Source: Azoarcus sp. L1K30 (GTDB lineage: Bacteria; Pseudomonadota; Gammaproteobacteria; Burkholderiales; Rhodocyclaceae). From it: a DNA stretch of 64,000 nt. The stretch covers positions 3,713,475 to 3,777,474 of the forward strand of contig NZ_JAGRRD010000001.1 of the NCBI RefSeq assembly GCF_018122735.1, given 5' to 3'. This document shows, piece by piece, positions 17,457-25,315 of the stretch. The notes below the pieces were generated by a model that did not search any database, was not told where the DNA came from, and saw nothing but the letters and a program-made list of their open reading frames with translations. Position 1 is the first letter of the stretch. Each line of letters begins with the position of its first letter. The position numbers were made by a program, and so were the translations under genes.

Positions 17457-18206
17457 ATGACGCTGCGCATCTGCACCTACAACATTCACAAGGGATTTTC
17501 GCAGTTCAACCGGCGCATGGTCGTGCACGAACTGCGGGAGCGCCTGCGCAGTCTCGACGTCGACCTGGTGTTCCTGCAGGAGGTGCAGGGCCTCCATCTT
17601 CATCATTCGGTTCGGCATGCAGACTGGCCGCAGCGGCCGCAGCACGAATTTCTGGCGGAGGACATGTGGCAGCAGACGGCCTATGGCGGCAATGCGGTCT
17701 ATGACCATGGCCACCACGGCAATGCCATCCTCAGTCGGCACGCAATTCTAAGCACCGATAATCAGGATGTTTCCGACCACCGTTTCGAACGTCGCGGGCT
17801 TCTCCATTGTGAAGTGTCGCTGCCCGGCGTCGATGTGCCGGTGCATTGCGTCTGCGTGCATCTCGGTCTGATGGCGGGTAGCAGGCGGCGGCAGATGGAG
17901 GCTCTCGCCGAACGCATGGAACGGTTGGCGCCCGATGGGGCGCCATTGATCATTGCCGGCGACTTCAACGACTGGCGCAACCGTGCCGACGAATTGCTGG
18001 GCAGGCGGCTTGGCCTCGTCGAAGCGTTCGGGCGCGACGGTGGTCGTCCGCCTCGCAGTTTCCCTAGCAATTTGCCCTTTTTTCGTCTCGACCGGATTTA
18101 TGTGCGTGGTTTCCGGGTGACGCAGGCACTGGTGCACTTCGGTGAACCGTGGTCGAAAATCTCCGACCACGCCGCGCTGACGGCCGACCTGGAGTTGCTG
18201 CGTTGA
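17457..18206 (+). CDS. Endonuclease/exonuclease/phosphatase family protein (YbhP-like)
   Basis: Mg-dependent phosphoesterase fold of 249 aa. Motifs in order: TYNIHKG (metal Asn), FLQEVQG (metal Glu), GNAILSRH, IIAGDFNDW (catalytic Asp/Asn) and SDHAALTADLEL at the C-terminus. It overlaps the following cardiolipin synthase gene by 4 nt. The same pairing (ybhP-clsB) exists in E. coli, so a role near phospholipid metabolism is likely, but the substrate is unknown. Confidence 0.87.
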   Translation: MTLRICTYNIHKGFSQFNRRMVVHELRERLRSLDVDLVFLQEVQGLHLHHSVRHADWPQRPQHEFLAEDMWQQTAYGGNAVYDHGHHGNAILSRHAILSTDNQDVSDHRFERRGLLHCEVSLPGVDVPVHCVCVHLGLMAGSRRRQMEALAERMERLAPDGAPLIIAGDFNDWRNRADELLGRRLGLVEAFGRDGGRPPRSFPSNLPFFRLDRIYVRGFRVTQALVHFGEPWSKISDHAALTADLELLR

Positions 18207-19360
18207 CCGTGTTGGCAGGCGGCAATGCGATCGTCTTGCTGGAGAACGGCCTGCAGTATTTCCCCGCGCTCGAGGGTGAAATCGAGGGCGCCCGCCGCGA
18301 GATCTATTTCCAGACTTATATCTTCGATCCGGACGATACCGGGCGCCGAGTGGCCGCTGCGCTGGTGCGCGCGGCCTCGCGCGGCGTTGCGGTCCACCTG
18401 CTGGTGGATGGCTTCGGTGGCCGGGCATTCGTGCGTGAATTGATGCCCGATCTGGTGTCCTGCGGGGTGCAGGTGCTGATCTATCGAATGGAGCTGCGCG
18501 CGATGTCGCTGCGCAGGCACCGGCTGCGCCGCATGCATCGTAAGGTGGCGGTCATCGATGGCCGGGTCGCTTTCGTTGGCGGCATCAATGTGGTTGATGA
18601 CTACGCGCGTGGCGCGACGCTGCAGCCACGCTATGACTATGCTGTTCGTATCGAAGGGCCCTTGCTCGAGCCGATACTGGAGTCGGCGCAGCGCCTGTGG
18701 CGGATGGTGGCTTGGGCCAGTCTCCGGCGCCGGGTGGCGGTGCCGGTTCTCGCGCCTGCACGGGTGACGGAGGCGGGGCAGATCCGGGCCGCCTTCCTGA
18801 TTCGCGACAACCTGCGTCACCGGTATGACATCGAGAACGCCTACCTCGATGCAATCGGGCGTGCGCGGCACGAGATCGTGATCGCAAATGCCTATTTCTT
18901 TCCCGGGCGGCGGTTTCGCCGTGCGCTCGTGGACGCGGCGGAGCGGGGGGTGAAGATCATCCTGTTGCTCCAGGGGCTCGCCGATCATCCGGTGCAGCAG
19001 TACGCGACGAGGGCCCTGTACCCCTTCTTTCTCGAGCGCGGCATTCGCCTCTTCGAGTACCACCGTAGCGTGCTGCACGCGAAAGTCGCCGTGGTCGATG
19101 GCTGCTGGGTGACGGTGGGGTCGAGCAATATCGATGTTTTCAGCCTGTTGCTGGCGCGCGAGGCGAATGTGGTTATCGAGGATACCGACTTTGCCACCCA
19201 GTTGCGGGCAAGCCTGGACGCGGCAATGTGCGAAGGGGCCCGGGAGTTGCACCAGGCGGACTGGCGGCACCTGCCGCGCCTGCGCCGTGCCTTGAGTTGG
19301 CTGGCATATCAGGGGGTGCGGCTGGCCATCGGTATCGCGGGCTACGGCGGAAAGCACTGA
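18203..19360 (+). CDS. clsB: Cardiolipin synthase ClsB
   Basis: Phospholipase-D superfamily enzyme of about 385 aa. It has two HKD motifs: HRKVAVIDGRVAFVGGIN near residue 113 and HAKVAVVDGCWVTVGSSNID near 293. ClsB-type enzymes make cardiolipin from phosphatidylglycerol without N-terminal membrane helices, and none is seen here. TTG 18203, within TTGA overlapping the upstream stop and preceded by GGAG 8 nt before, is the preferred start; GTG 18209 is an alternative. The frame is open further upstream inside the preceding gene. Confidence 0.9.
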   Translation: MTVLAGGNAIVLLENGLQYFPALEGEIEGARREIYFQTYIFDPDDTGRRVAAALVRAASRGVAVHLLVDGFGGRAFVRELMPDLVSCGVQVLIYRMELRAMSLRRHRLRRMHRKVAVIDGRVAFVGGINVVDDYARGATLQPRYDYAVRIEGPLLEPILESAQRLWRMVAWASLRRRVAVPVLAPARVTEAGQIRAAFLIRDNLRHRYDIENAYLDAIGRARHEIVIANAYFFPGRRFRRALVDAAERGVKIILLLQGLADHPVQQYATRALYPFFLERGIRLFEYHRSVLHAKVAVVDGCWVTVGSSNIDVFSLLLAREANVVIEDTDFATQLRASLDAAMCEGARELHQADWRHLPRLRRALSWLAYQGVRLAIGIAGYGGKH

Positions 19361-19387
19361 GGCCCTCCCCAGGAACAGGCGGGCTGT

Positions 19388-19801
19388 TCAGGCCTGTGCG
19401 AGCAGGCGCCGGTGTTCGATCTTGGTGCAGCGATTCATGACCGTCGTCAGGCCGGCAGCTTCGGCGCGGCGGATGGCTTCGGGCGCGATGACGTCCAGTT
19501 GCAGCCACACCGCACGGGCGCCTGCTGCGATCGCATCGTCGACGACATGAGCGACTTCCTCCGGGCGCCGGAACACATCGACCACGTCCACCTTCACCGG
19601 GACATCGAGCAGGCTCGGGTAGCACTTCAGGCCGAGCACTTCGTCGCAGGCCGGGTTGACCGGAATGATGGTGTAGCCATGGTCCAGCAGATACCGGGCC
19701 ACTTCATTGCTGGGGCGCTCGGGGCGTGCGGAGATGCCGACGATGGCGATGGTCCGCGTCGACATCAGGAGCTGTTTCAGTTCGGAATCGGTACTCAGCA
19801 T
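19388..19801 (-). CDS. CoA-binding protein (YccU family)
   Basis: Single CoA-binding Rossmann domain of 137 aa, with TIAIVGISARPERPSNEVARYL at the nucleotide loop, then IIPVNP, VDVVDVFRRPEEV and AVWLQL, and the terminal TVMNRCTKIEHRRL. These features define the YccU/CoA_binding_2 family, which has no proven reaction. It lies 12 bp downstream of gluQ and is probably cotranscribed with it. Confidence 0.88.
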   Translation of the reverse strand: MLSTDSELKQLLMSTRTIAIVGISARPERPSNEVARYLLDHGYTIIPVNPACDEVLGLKCYPSLLDVPVKVDVVDVFRRPEEVAHVVDDAIAAGARAVWLQLDVIAPEAIRRAEAAGLTTVMNRCTKIEHRRLLAQA

Positions 19802-19813
19802 GGGTGTGTCCTA

Positions 19814-20722
19814 TCAACAGTGGGGGGCGACCGCATGTCGCAGATGTGGCACCTTGTCCAGCCGCCAGTGCGCGCGCGACCACGACCACACCTCCTGCAA
19901 TGATGCCTGTCCAAGGTCGGGCGGCGGATTCTGGCCCAGAAAGCGAAGGGCTGCGACCAGTGCGATGGCAGGTCGCTGGTCATCAATGGCGCGAGCAAGT
20001 GTCTGCTTTGACAGCTTTTCACCTGCGTCGTTGGTGGCCACCGGGAGGTGGGCATAGGCTGGTTGAGGCACGCCCAGCAGGTGCTGCAGGTGAATCTGGC
20101 GTGCGCTCGAGTCGAGCAGGTCGGCGCCACGCACGATGTGCGTGATACCTGCATCTGCGTCGTCGACGACCACCGCGAGCTGATAGGCGAACAATCCATC
20201 GGCGCGCAGGACGACATAGTCGCCGACGTCGCGCGCGAGGTCTTCTTCCTGTGGTCCCTGCACCGTATCGTCAAAGCGGATCACACCTTCGGCGCGCACG
20301 CGCCAGGCACGGGGGCTGCGCCCGGGCGGCAGACCGTCGCGGCAGGTGCCGGGATAACGCCGGGAGCCGTCCCGGGCGAGTGCCGAATCGGCCATTTCGC
20401 GACGGCTGCAGGCGCACGGAAAGACGGCGCCGCTGCGCTTGAGCTGCTCGAGGGCAGCGGCATAGGCCTGGATGCGACGGCTTTGCCAGACGGGGTCGTC
20501 GTCCCACTCAAAGCCGAAACGCGTGAGCGTGGTCAGAATGGACTCGGAGGCGCCGGGAACGGTGCGTGGCGTATCCACGTCTTCAATGCGCAGCAGCCAC
20601 CGGCCACGTTGGCGGCGTGCTTCCAGAAAGCTGCCGAGCGCGGCCACGAGCGAGCCGAAATGCAGTGGCCCCGTGGGCGAGGGCGCGAAACGGCCGACAT
20701 AGGGCGGTGCAAGGTCGTTCAT
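19814..20722 (-). CDS. gluQ: Glutamyl-Q tRNA(Asp) synthetase
   Basis: GluRS paralogue that attaches glutamate to queuosine of tRNA(Asp). It has only the catalytic core (302 aa) and no anticodon-binding domain. The class I signature is FAPSPTGPLHFGSLVAALGS. The zinc site has CACSRRE and the YPGTCRDG partner. The KMSKS-like motif is KLSKQ. ATG 20722 overlaps the stop of the upstream transporter gene (ATGA). Confidence 0.94.
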   Translation of the reverse strand: MNDLAPPYVGRFAPSPTGPLHFGSLVAALGSFLEARRQRGRWLLRIEDVDTPRTVPGASESILTTLTRFGFEWDDDPVWQSRRIQAYAAALEQLKRSGAVFPCACSRREMADSALARDGSRRYPGTCRDGLPPGRSPRAWRVRAEGVIRFDDTVQGPQEEDLARDVGDYVVLRADGLFAYQLAVVVDDADAGITHIVRGADLLDSSARQIHLQHLLGVPQPAYAHLPVATNDAGEKLSKQTLARAIDDQRPAIALVAALRFLGQNPPPDLGQASLQEVWSWSRAHWRLDKVPHLRHAVAPHC

Positions 20723-22395
20723 TGGTGATCCGTGCTTCCGGCTGGCGAGACTTCGAGGGCGGAAGGCGGCAGACCCTCTTCGAGCGAGGCCAGTGTGCGT
20801 GCAGACTTTGCGAGTTGTTCGGTCGCCCGCCGCAACAGGCTGCCCAGGCGTAGCCAGTCCTGCATGCTGCGGATATCGATGCCTGCATGGGCGCCCGCGC
20901 TCAGCAGGGTTTCCTTCAGCGCGGCGTAGCGCGCTTCTGCGCGTGCGAGCAGGGATTCGACCTCGGCGCTGCTGAATGTCTGGTGACCGGGCACCGAGGC
21001 AGCCACCAGTGCACCGACTGCCTCGCGGAACTGCTGGAGCGCCGAATCGACGCCGTGGGCGGGCGGGGTGCCGAGGGACTCGCCCAGGGTGGCGGCCGAA
21101 CGTGCGGTTTCAACCGCACTCTCCTGATACTGCAGGGCCCTGAGGTTGCGCGCAAGCGCCTCGACCAGGGCGGGTGGCAGGCTGATGGCGGTCACGCTGC
21201 GGGTATAGGTGCCTATTGCGGTCGCAAGGGCGGCAAAGGCGTCTCCGTTGCGTTCTACCAGGGTCGTATCCGGCGGGATGTGCACTGCCGCGCCCAGACA
21301 GTTGCCGGCGAGTACGTGCGTGCGCGCCAACTCCATGCGCAGGGCGCGCAGCGCCAGATCGGGTACGCTCACCGAGTTGGCGTCCAGATGTTGCGGGCGG
21401 GCGGCCGCCTCGTCGCCGCTGCGGAAGCGCGCCGATAGGAAACTCAGCAAGTGCCGGGCCGAGGGCACCATCAGCGCGACCCCAAGCAGGTTGAAAGTGG
21501 TGTGAAACATCGCGATCATCACCGCCGGCGTGGCGGGGTGCTCAAGCCAGTTGCTGAGCCATTCCAGCAGTTCGATCAGCAGCGGCAGCAGGACCAGTGC
21601 TACCGCACCGGTGACCAGATTGAAGAAGACGTGGGCCGCGGCCAGCCGGCGCGCGTTGGCGGTCGCACCGACGGCCGACAGGATTGCTGTCGACGTGGTG
21701 CCGATATTGGTGCCGATTACCATGGCGCAGGCTGCTTCGGTGCTCAACAGGCCGGTTTGGGCGGCGGTAATGATGATGGCGATGGCCGCACCCGACGCCT
21801 GCATCAGGATCGTGATTACGGTGCCGATGGCGACCAGCATGACCCATCCCCCGAGCCCGGGCATGATGAACTGCTGCAGGTCGATCCCGCTGCCGAACGA
21901 AGAAAAAGTGTCCTTCAGTACGTCAATGCCCAGAAACAGCACGCCGAAACCGGCAAGCGCCTGACCCAGTGCGCGCGGGCGCATGCGGCTCGTTGCAAGC
22001 AGCATGACGGCGCCGATGCCGACGAATGGCAGGGCGAAGGCGTCGATCTTGAAGCTGAATCCCAGTGCGGCGACCAGCCACGCATTCATGGTGGTGCCGA
22101 CGTTCGAGCCGAAAATCACCCATAGCGCGTTCTTCAATGACAACAGACCGGCATTTACGAAACCGATGCCGGCGACGGTCACCGCGCTCGATGACTGCAC
22201 CAGGGTCGTGATCAGCATCCCCGCACCCAGGCCGCGCAATGGCGTGGAGGTCCATTGCTCAAGCAGGTCTTCGAGGGCGCGACCGGCTGCCAGCTTGAGG
22301 CCGTCGGTAAGCAGGTGCATCCCGAGCAGGAACAGGCCGAGCCCGCCAATCAGGCCGCCGATGATCTCGAATGAAGAGGGGGGCAGGGTAGTCAG
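20719..22395 (-). CDS. Na/Pi cotransporter family protein with PhoU-like domain, probable CTG start
   Basis: Membrane protein of the NptA/PhoU-associated family. It has two inverted repeats (QSSSAVTVAGIG with GSNVGTT, then QASGAAIAIIITAA with GTNIGTT), the usual core of sodium-phosphate carriers. A PhoU-like helical domain occupies the last ~200 residues. The first ATG (22320) would cut off the GGLGLFLLG half of helix 1. In frame upstream there is no ATG, GTG or TTG before a stop. CTG 22395 has GGAG 7 nt before it and gives MTTLPPSSFEIIGGL, so a CTG start is proposed (558 aa). A deletion of one C in the C6 run near 22376-22384 would instead join an upstream ATG. Confidence 0.85.
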   Translation of the reverse strand: MTTLPPSSFEIIGGLIGGLGLFLLGMHLLTDGLKLAAGRALEDLLEQWTSTPLRGLGAGMLITTLVQSSSAVTVAGIGFVNAGLLSLKNALWVIFGSNVGTTMNAWLVAALGFSFKIDAFALPFVGIGAVMLLATSRMRPRALGQALAGFGVLFLGIDVLKDTFSSFGSGIDLQQFIMPGLGGWVMLVAIGTVITILMQASGAAIAIIITAAQTGLLSTEAACAMVIGTNIGTTSTAILSAVGATANARRLAAAHVFFNLVTGAVALVLLPLLIELLEWLSNWLEHPATPAVMIAMFHTTFNLLGVALMVPSARHLLSFLSARFRSGDEAAARPQHLDANSVSVPDLALRALRMELARTHVLAGNCLGAAVHIPPDTTLVERNGDAFAALATAIGTYTRSVTAISLPPALVEALARNLRALQYQESAVETARSAATLGESLGTPPAHGVDSALQQFREAVGALVAASVPGHQTFSSAEVESLLARAEARYAALKETLLSAGAHAGIDIRSMQDWLRLGSLLRRATEQLAKSARTLASLEEGLPPSALEVSPAGSTDHQ

Positions 22396-22551
22396 GTGAG
22401 GGCTCCGTCGGCATTAACGTGCGGGAGCGCATGATTGTCGGCGAGCACGGACTGCCGGGGCAAGTCGGCGTGAGTGCGGCTGCGGGTCGGCTGAGCGACT
22501 GCCTGTGCAGCCCGGTGGCGCATCCGCCGGTAAGTAATGCCCCGCCAGGGA

Positions 22552-23463
22552 TCAAGTCGAATGCACGCTTCGCCACTCGCGCAGCGCCGTCAGGGTGTCG
22601 GCGAGATCCGTGACAACACGAATTCCGGGCAGCCGGCGCTGCTTGTCTTTCAGCGCCGCGCCGCCCGCCCAGATTCCAATATGTGTCGGCAGGGCGTCCC
22701 GCAGTTCGACGAGGCCTTCAATCGCATGGCGCGCCGGGTAGGCCACGCTGAACGACAGGCCGACGATATCGAACTTGCCCCCGACCGCCGCGGACTGGAT
22801 GTCGGCCAGCGGCGTACGCGTGCCGAGCGACAGACAGGAGGCGCCTTCGGGCACCAGCGTGGCCTCGGCCATCAGCAGGCCGAGGATATGGTACTCGTCG
22901 GGAAACGTAGTCAACAGTATGCGGGGGCGACCGTTCGAAGTGGTGCTTGCGCCAATCGCGCCGCGCAGGATGTTCTGCACCTGTTCCGTATAAAGATGTT
23001 CTTCCGGGATGTCGATTTCGCCCCGAACCCACGCTTCGCCGATCGCCTCGTTGAGCGGCGCGATCGTTTCCGCAACGAAGCGTTGCAATCCCTGTTTCAT
23101 CAGTCCCTGATGCAGCGCCGCCAGCAGTTCGCCGCTGCGATGCAGTTTCACGTACTGCATCAGTTCCTGCTCGACGACGGCCGGTGTGCCGGGGGCGGAC
23201 GTAGCGCGATACGACTCGAGCAACGTGGTGAGCTCCGCGGACGTGCTCGGGATGACTTTTGACGGACGCTGGCCGAGGTCCAGCAGTCGTCGGATCAGGC
23301 GCAGCTTGTCGACCTGCTCCTGCGGATAGACGCGCTCACCGTTCGCATCCCGACCCGGCTTCGGAAAGTCGTAGCGGCGCTCCCAGACGCGCAGCGTGTC
23401 TTTCGAGAGTCCGGTGTCACGTTCGACGGCAGCGATGTTGAAGACGGTTTCAAGATTGGACAT
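22552..23463 (-). CDS. litR: MerR-family regulator with cobalamin-binding domain (LitR/CarH type)
   Basis: Transcriptional regulator of 303 aa. A MerR winged helix-turn-helix (residues 8-75: VFNIAAVERDTGLSKDTLRVWERRY) is followed by a four-helix cap and a B12-binding Rossmann domain. The cap carries the CarH signature W-x9-EH (Trp145, Glu155-His156). The E-x-H-x-x-G motif (EYHILG, His192) would supply the lower axial ligand to cobalt. Family members repress in the dark with adenosylcobalamin bound and release DNA when light cleaves it. The residue after Trp145 is Val, where Thermus CarH has His132. It is divergent from the lipid operon, with a palindrome 10 nt before its own ATG, so autorepression is likely. 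Confidence 0.9.
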   Translation of the reverse strand: MSNLETVFNIAAVERDTGLSKDTLRVWERRYDFPKPGRDANGERVYPQEQVDKLRLIRRLLDLGQRPSKVIPSTSAELTTLLESYRATSAPGTPAVVEQELMQYVKLHRSGELLAALHQGLMKQGLQRFVAETIAPLNEAIGEAWVRGEIDIPEEHLYTEQVQNILRGAIGASTTSNGRPRILLTTFPDEYHILGLLMAEATLVPEGASCLSLGTRTPLADIQSAAVGGKFDIVGLSFSVAYPARHAIEGLVELRDALPTHIGIWAGGAALKDKQRRLPGIRVVTDLADTLTALREWRSVHST

Positions 23464-23472
23464 GTCTTTGTT

Positions 23473-23487
23473 TTTGTCTTGGACAAA
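23473..23487. promoter_or_regulatory. Palindrome A, candidate LitR operator
   Basis: Perfect inverted repeat TTTGTC-TTG-GACAAA. It lies between the litR ATG (10 nt away) and the -35 box of the divergent promoter. Confidence 0.75.
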
Positions 23488-23490
23488 CGG

Positions 23491-23519
23491 TTGACAAGCG
23501 GTTTCGATGAATCTATCTT
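23491..23519 (+). promoter_or_regulatory. Sigma-70-type promoter of the lipid operon
   Basis: Perfect -35 TTGACA, a 17-bp spacer, then -10 TATCTT (4 of 6 to consensus). Transcription would start near 23526. The promoter is bracketed by palindromes A and B, whose centres are 63 bp apart, about six helical turns. Confidence 0.75.
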
Positions 23520-23535
23520 AGGTTTATCGAACACG

Positions 23536-23550
23536 TTTGTCTAGGACAAA
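23536..23550. promoter_or_regulatory. Palindrome B, candidate LitR operator
   Basis: Perfect inverted repeat TTTGTC-TAG-GACAAA, just downstream of the predicted transcription start. It contains the AGGA that serves as ribosome-binding site for the first operon gene. A bound repressor here would block transcription, and the repeat could also affect translation. Confidence 0.75.
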
Positions 23551-23551
23551 A

Positions 23552-23897
23552 ATGATGAAACGCCAAACAGTTGGAACGCTCGGCAAGTCCCTTGCAATCG
23601 TGCTCACTGCGACTGCTCTGATCATTGCACTAATGGTCCCCGCGAGCGCCTGGATGCGTGCGCACGACACGGCTTCCGAACCCGGTCTCACTAATTTTGT
23701 CGTGGACAAAGAGAGTGACGAACGACTTGGCCTGATGCTGGTGATCCATCGCCCCGGCATCGACACGCCGGTCGGGGGGGGATCCAGATGATGGTTTTGC
23801 GCATGGGATCGGCTTCATCGAGTTCGTGTTTCCGGGTGGCGCGATCCGTCACCGGTCATTCCCTATCCGCTACAGGAACTTGCGTGAACGCGCCTGA
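23552..23897 (+). CDS. Small exported or membrane-anchored protein, +1 frameshift in a G8 run
   Basis: First gene of the lipid operon; ATG 23552 follows AGGA by 5 nt (ATG 23555 also possible). An N-terminal hydrophobic segment (LAIVLTATALIIALMVPASA) looks like a signal peptide. As sequenced, the frame ends at 23791 after 79 aa. The +1 frame after the eight G at 23774-23781 reads on smoothly (DDGFAHGIGFIEFVFPGG) to a stop at 23897. With seven G the product would be 114 aa. Sequencing error, real mutation and slippage are all possible. No family is recognised. Palindrome C lies inside it. Confidence 0.6.
23696..23710. promoter_or_regulatory. Palindrome C, candidate LitR operator inside the first gene
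   Basis: Third perfect copy, TTTGTC-GTG-GACAAA, 160 bp from palindrome B and within coding sequence (it encodes FVVDK). An internal site could allow looping or act as a roadblock. Confidence 0.6.
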
Positions 23898-23977
23898 CCA
23901 TCTCTTCCTTTTCGATTTTCGGGCTGCATCCGATCGCAGCGTGCGTGCCGGGATCAAGGGTCCGCAGGAGCGTGATC

Positions 23978-25315
23978 ATGCGCATGGGTGAATTCGACCC
24001 GGTAGGCACCGGCGGCCAGCGCCGGATCGCAGTCGTGGGCGGCGGCATTGCCGGGCTCGGGACCGCCTGGCTGCTGTCGCCGCGCCATCAGGTGACCCTG
24101 TTCGAGGCCGCCGAACAGGTCGGTGGTCACACCAATACCATCGACGTCACGGTGGACGGCATCCAGCATCCGGTCGACACCGGTTTTCTGGTCTTCAACA
24201 GTCGCACCTATCCGCATCTCTGCGCCTTGTTCGACCATCTCGGCGTGTCGTCGGTCGCCAGCGAGATGAGTTTCGGTGTCAGCCTCGAATCGCCAGCGAT
24301 CGAATGGGCGGGATCCGATCTGGGCACGATTTTCGCCCAGCGTGCCAATCTTGTGCGCCCGGCCTTTCTCGGCATGCTGCGCGACATCATGCGCTTCAAT
24401 CGCGTCACGACGCGGATGGCGGCCGAGGGCAGGGTGCCTGAGCTTTGCCTCGGCGAGTATCTCGAGCGCGAACGGTATGGTGCGGCATTCCGCGACTGGT
24501 ATCTGCTGCCGATGGCCGCGGCGATCTGGTCCTGTCCGACGCGTACCATGCTGGCCTACCCGCTCGCGACCTTTGTACGCTTCTGTCACAACCATGGGCT
24601 GTTGCAGGTGTTCGACCGCCCGCAATGGAGGACGGTACGCGGCGGCGGGCGCACCTATGTGGCACGGATGGCAGCGTCGCTGGCTGATGTGCGCACGTCC
24701 TCGCCCGTGCGGCGGGTGGATCGCGACGAGTTCGGGGTGTGGATTCATTCGGCAGCGGGCGCGGAGCACTTCGACGAAGTCGTGTTCGCCTGTCACAGTG
24801 ACCAGACACTGGCCCTGCTCGGCAGCAAGGCCAGCGCTGACGAGCGGCGCGTGCTGGGTGCGGTGAACTACCAGGCGAATGTCGCGGTGGTGCACACCGA
24901 TGTCGCCCTGCTGCCGAAGCGGCGCAAGGTGTGGTCGGCGTGGAACTATCTCGCGGGTGCGGGCAGTGGTGACGAGCGCCCGGTGTCGGTGAGCTACCTG
25001 ATCAATCGCCTGCAACCCTTGCCTTTCGAAACCCAGGTCGTCGTCTCGCTCAATCCTTTCCGTCCGCCGCGCGCAGACCGCATTCTTCGCACTATTCACT
25101 ATGCACATCCGGTGTTCGATCAGGCCGCGATCGACGCCCAGCGTGCGTTGCCGTGCATTCAGGGCCGGCATCACAGCTGGTTTGCCGGTGCCTGGACCGG
25201 TTACGGATTTCATGAGGACGGCCTGAGGTCAGCGGTCGCCGTCGCCGAAAGTCTGGGCGCTCAGATTCCGTGGGATGCAGACCGCGTCGGGGTGCGCGCC
25301 GGAGCGGGTGCGTGA
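23978..25315 (+). CDS. FAD-dependent oxidoreductase (flavin amine oxidase-like), lipid operon
   Basis: Flavoprotein of 445 aa. ATG 23978 follows AGGAG by 7 nt. The N-terminal FAD motif is VVGGGIAGLGTAWLL (about residues 18-32), followed by LFEAAEQVGGHTNTIDV and VDTGFLVFNSRTYP. The C-terminus has SWFAGAWTGYGFHEDGLRSAV, the flavin-binding end of amine oxidase/desaturase-like proteins. This group is regularly encoded next to DUF1365 and cyclopropane fatty acid synthase genes, as here. Oxidation or desaturation of membrane acyl chains is an inference. The stop overlaps the next start (TGATG). Confidence 0.88.
   Translation: MRMGEFDPVGTGGQRRIAVVGGGIAGLGTAWLLSPRHQVTLFEAAEQVGGHTNTIDVTVDGIQHPVDTGFLVFNSRTYPHLCALFDHLGVSSVASEMSFGVSLESPAIEWAGSDLGTIFAQRANLVRPAFLGMLRDIMRFNRVTTRMAAEGRVPELCLGEYLERERYGAAFRDWYLLPMAAAIWSCPTRTMLAYPLATFVRFCHNHGLLQVFDRPQWRTVRGGGRTYVARMAASLADVRTSSPVRRVDRDEFGVWIHSAAGAEHFDEVVFACHSDQTLALLGSKASADERRVLGAVNYQANVAVVHTDVALLPKRRKVWSAWNYLAGAGSGDERPVSVSYLINRLQPLPFETQVVVSLNPFRPPRADRILRTIHYAHPVFDQAAIDAQRALPCIQGRHHSWFAGAWTGYGFHEDGLRSAVAVAESLGAQIPWDADRVGVRAGAGA

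Noticed and set aside
23788-23991. Separate 67-aa gene after the G8 run
   Set aside because: It is Ser/Arg-rich with no ribosome-binding site. The neighbouring frame continues the upstream protein better.
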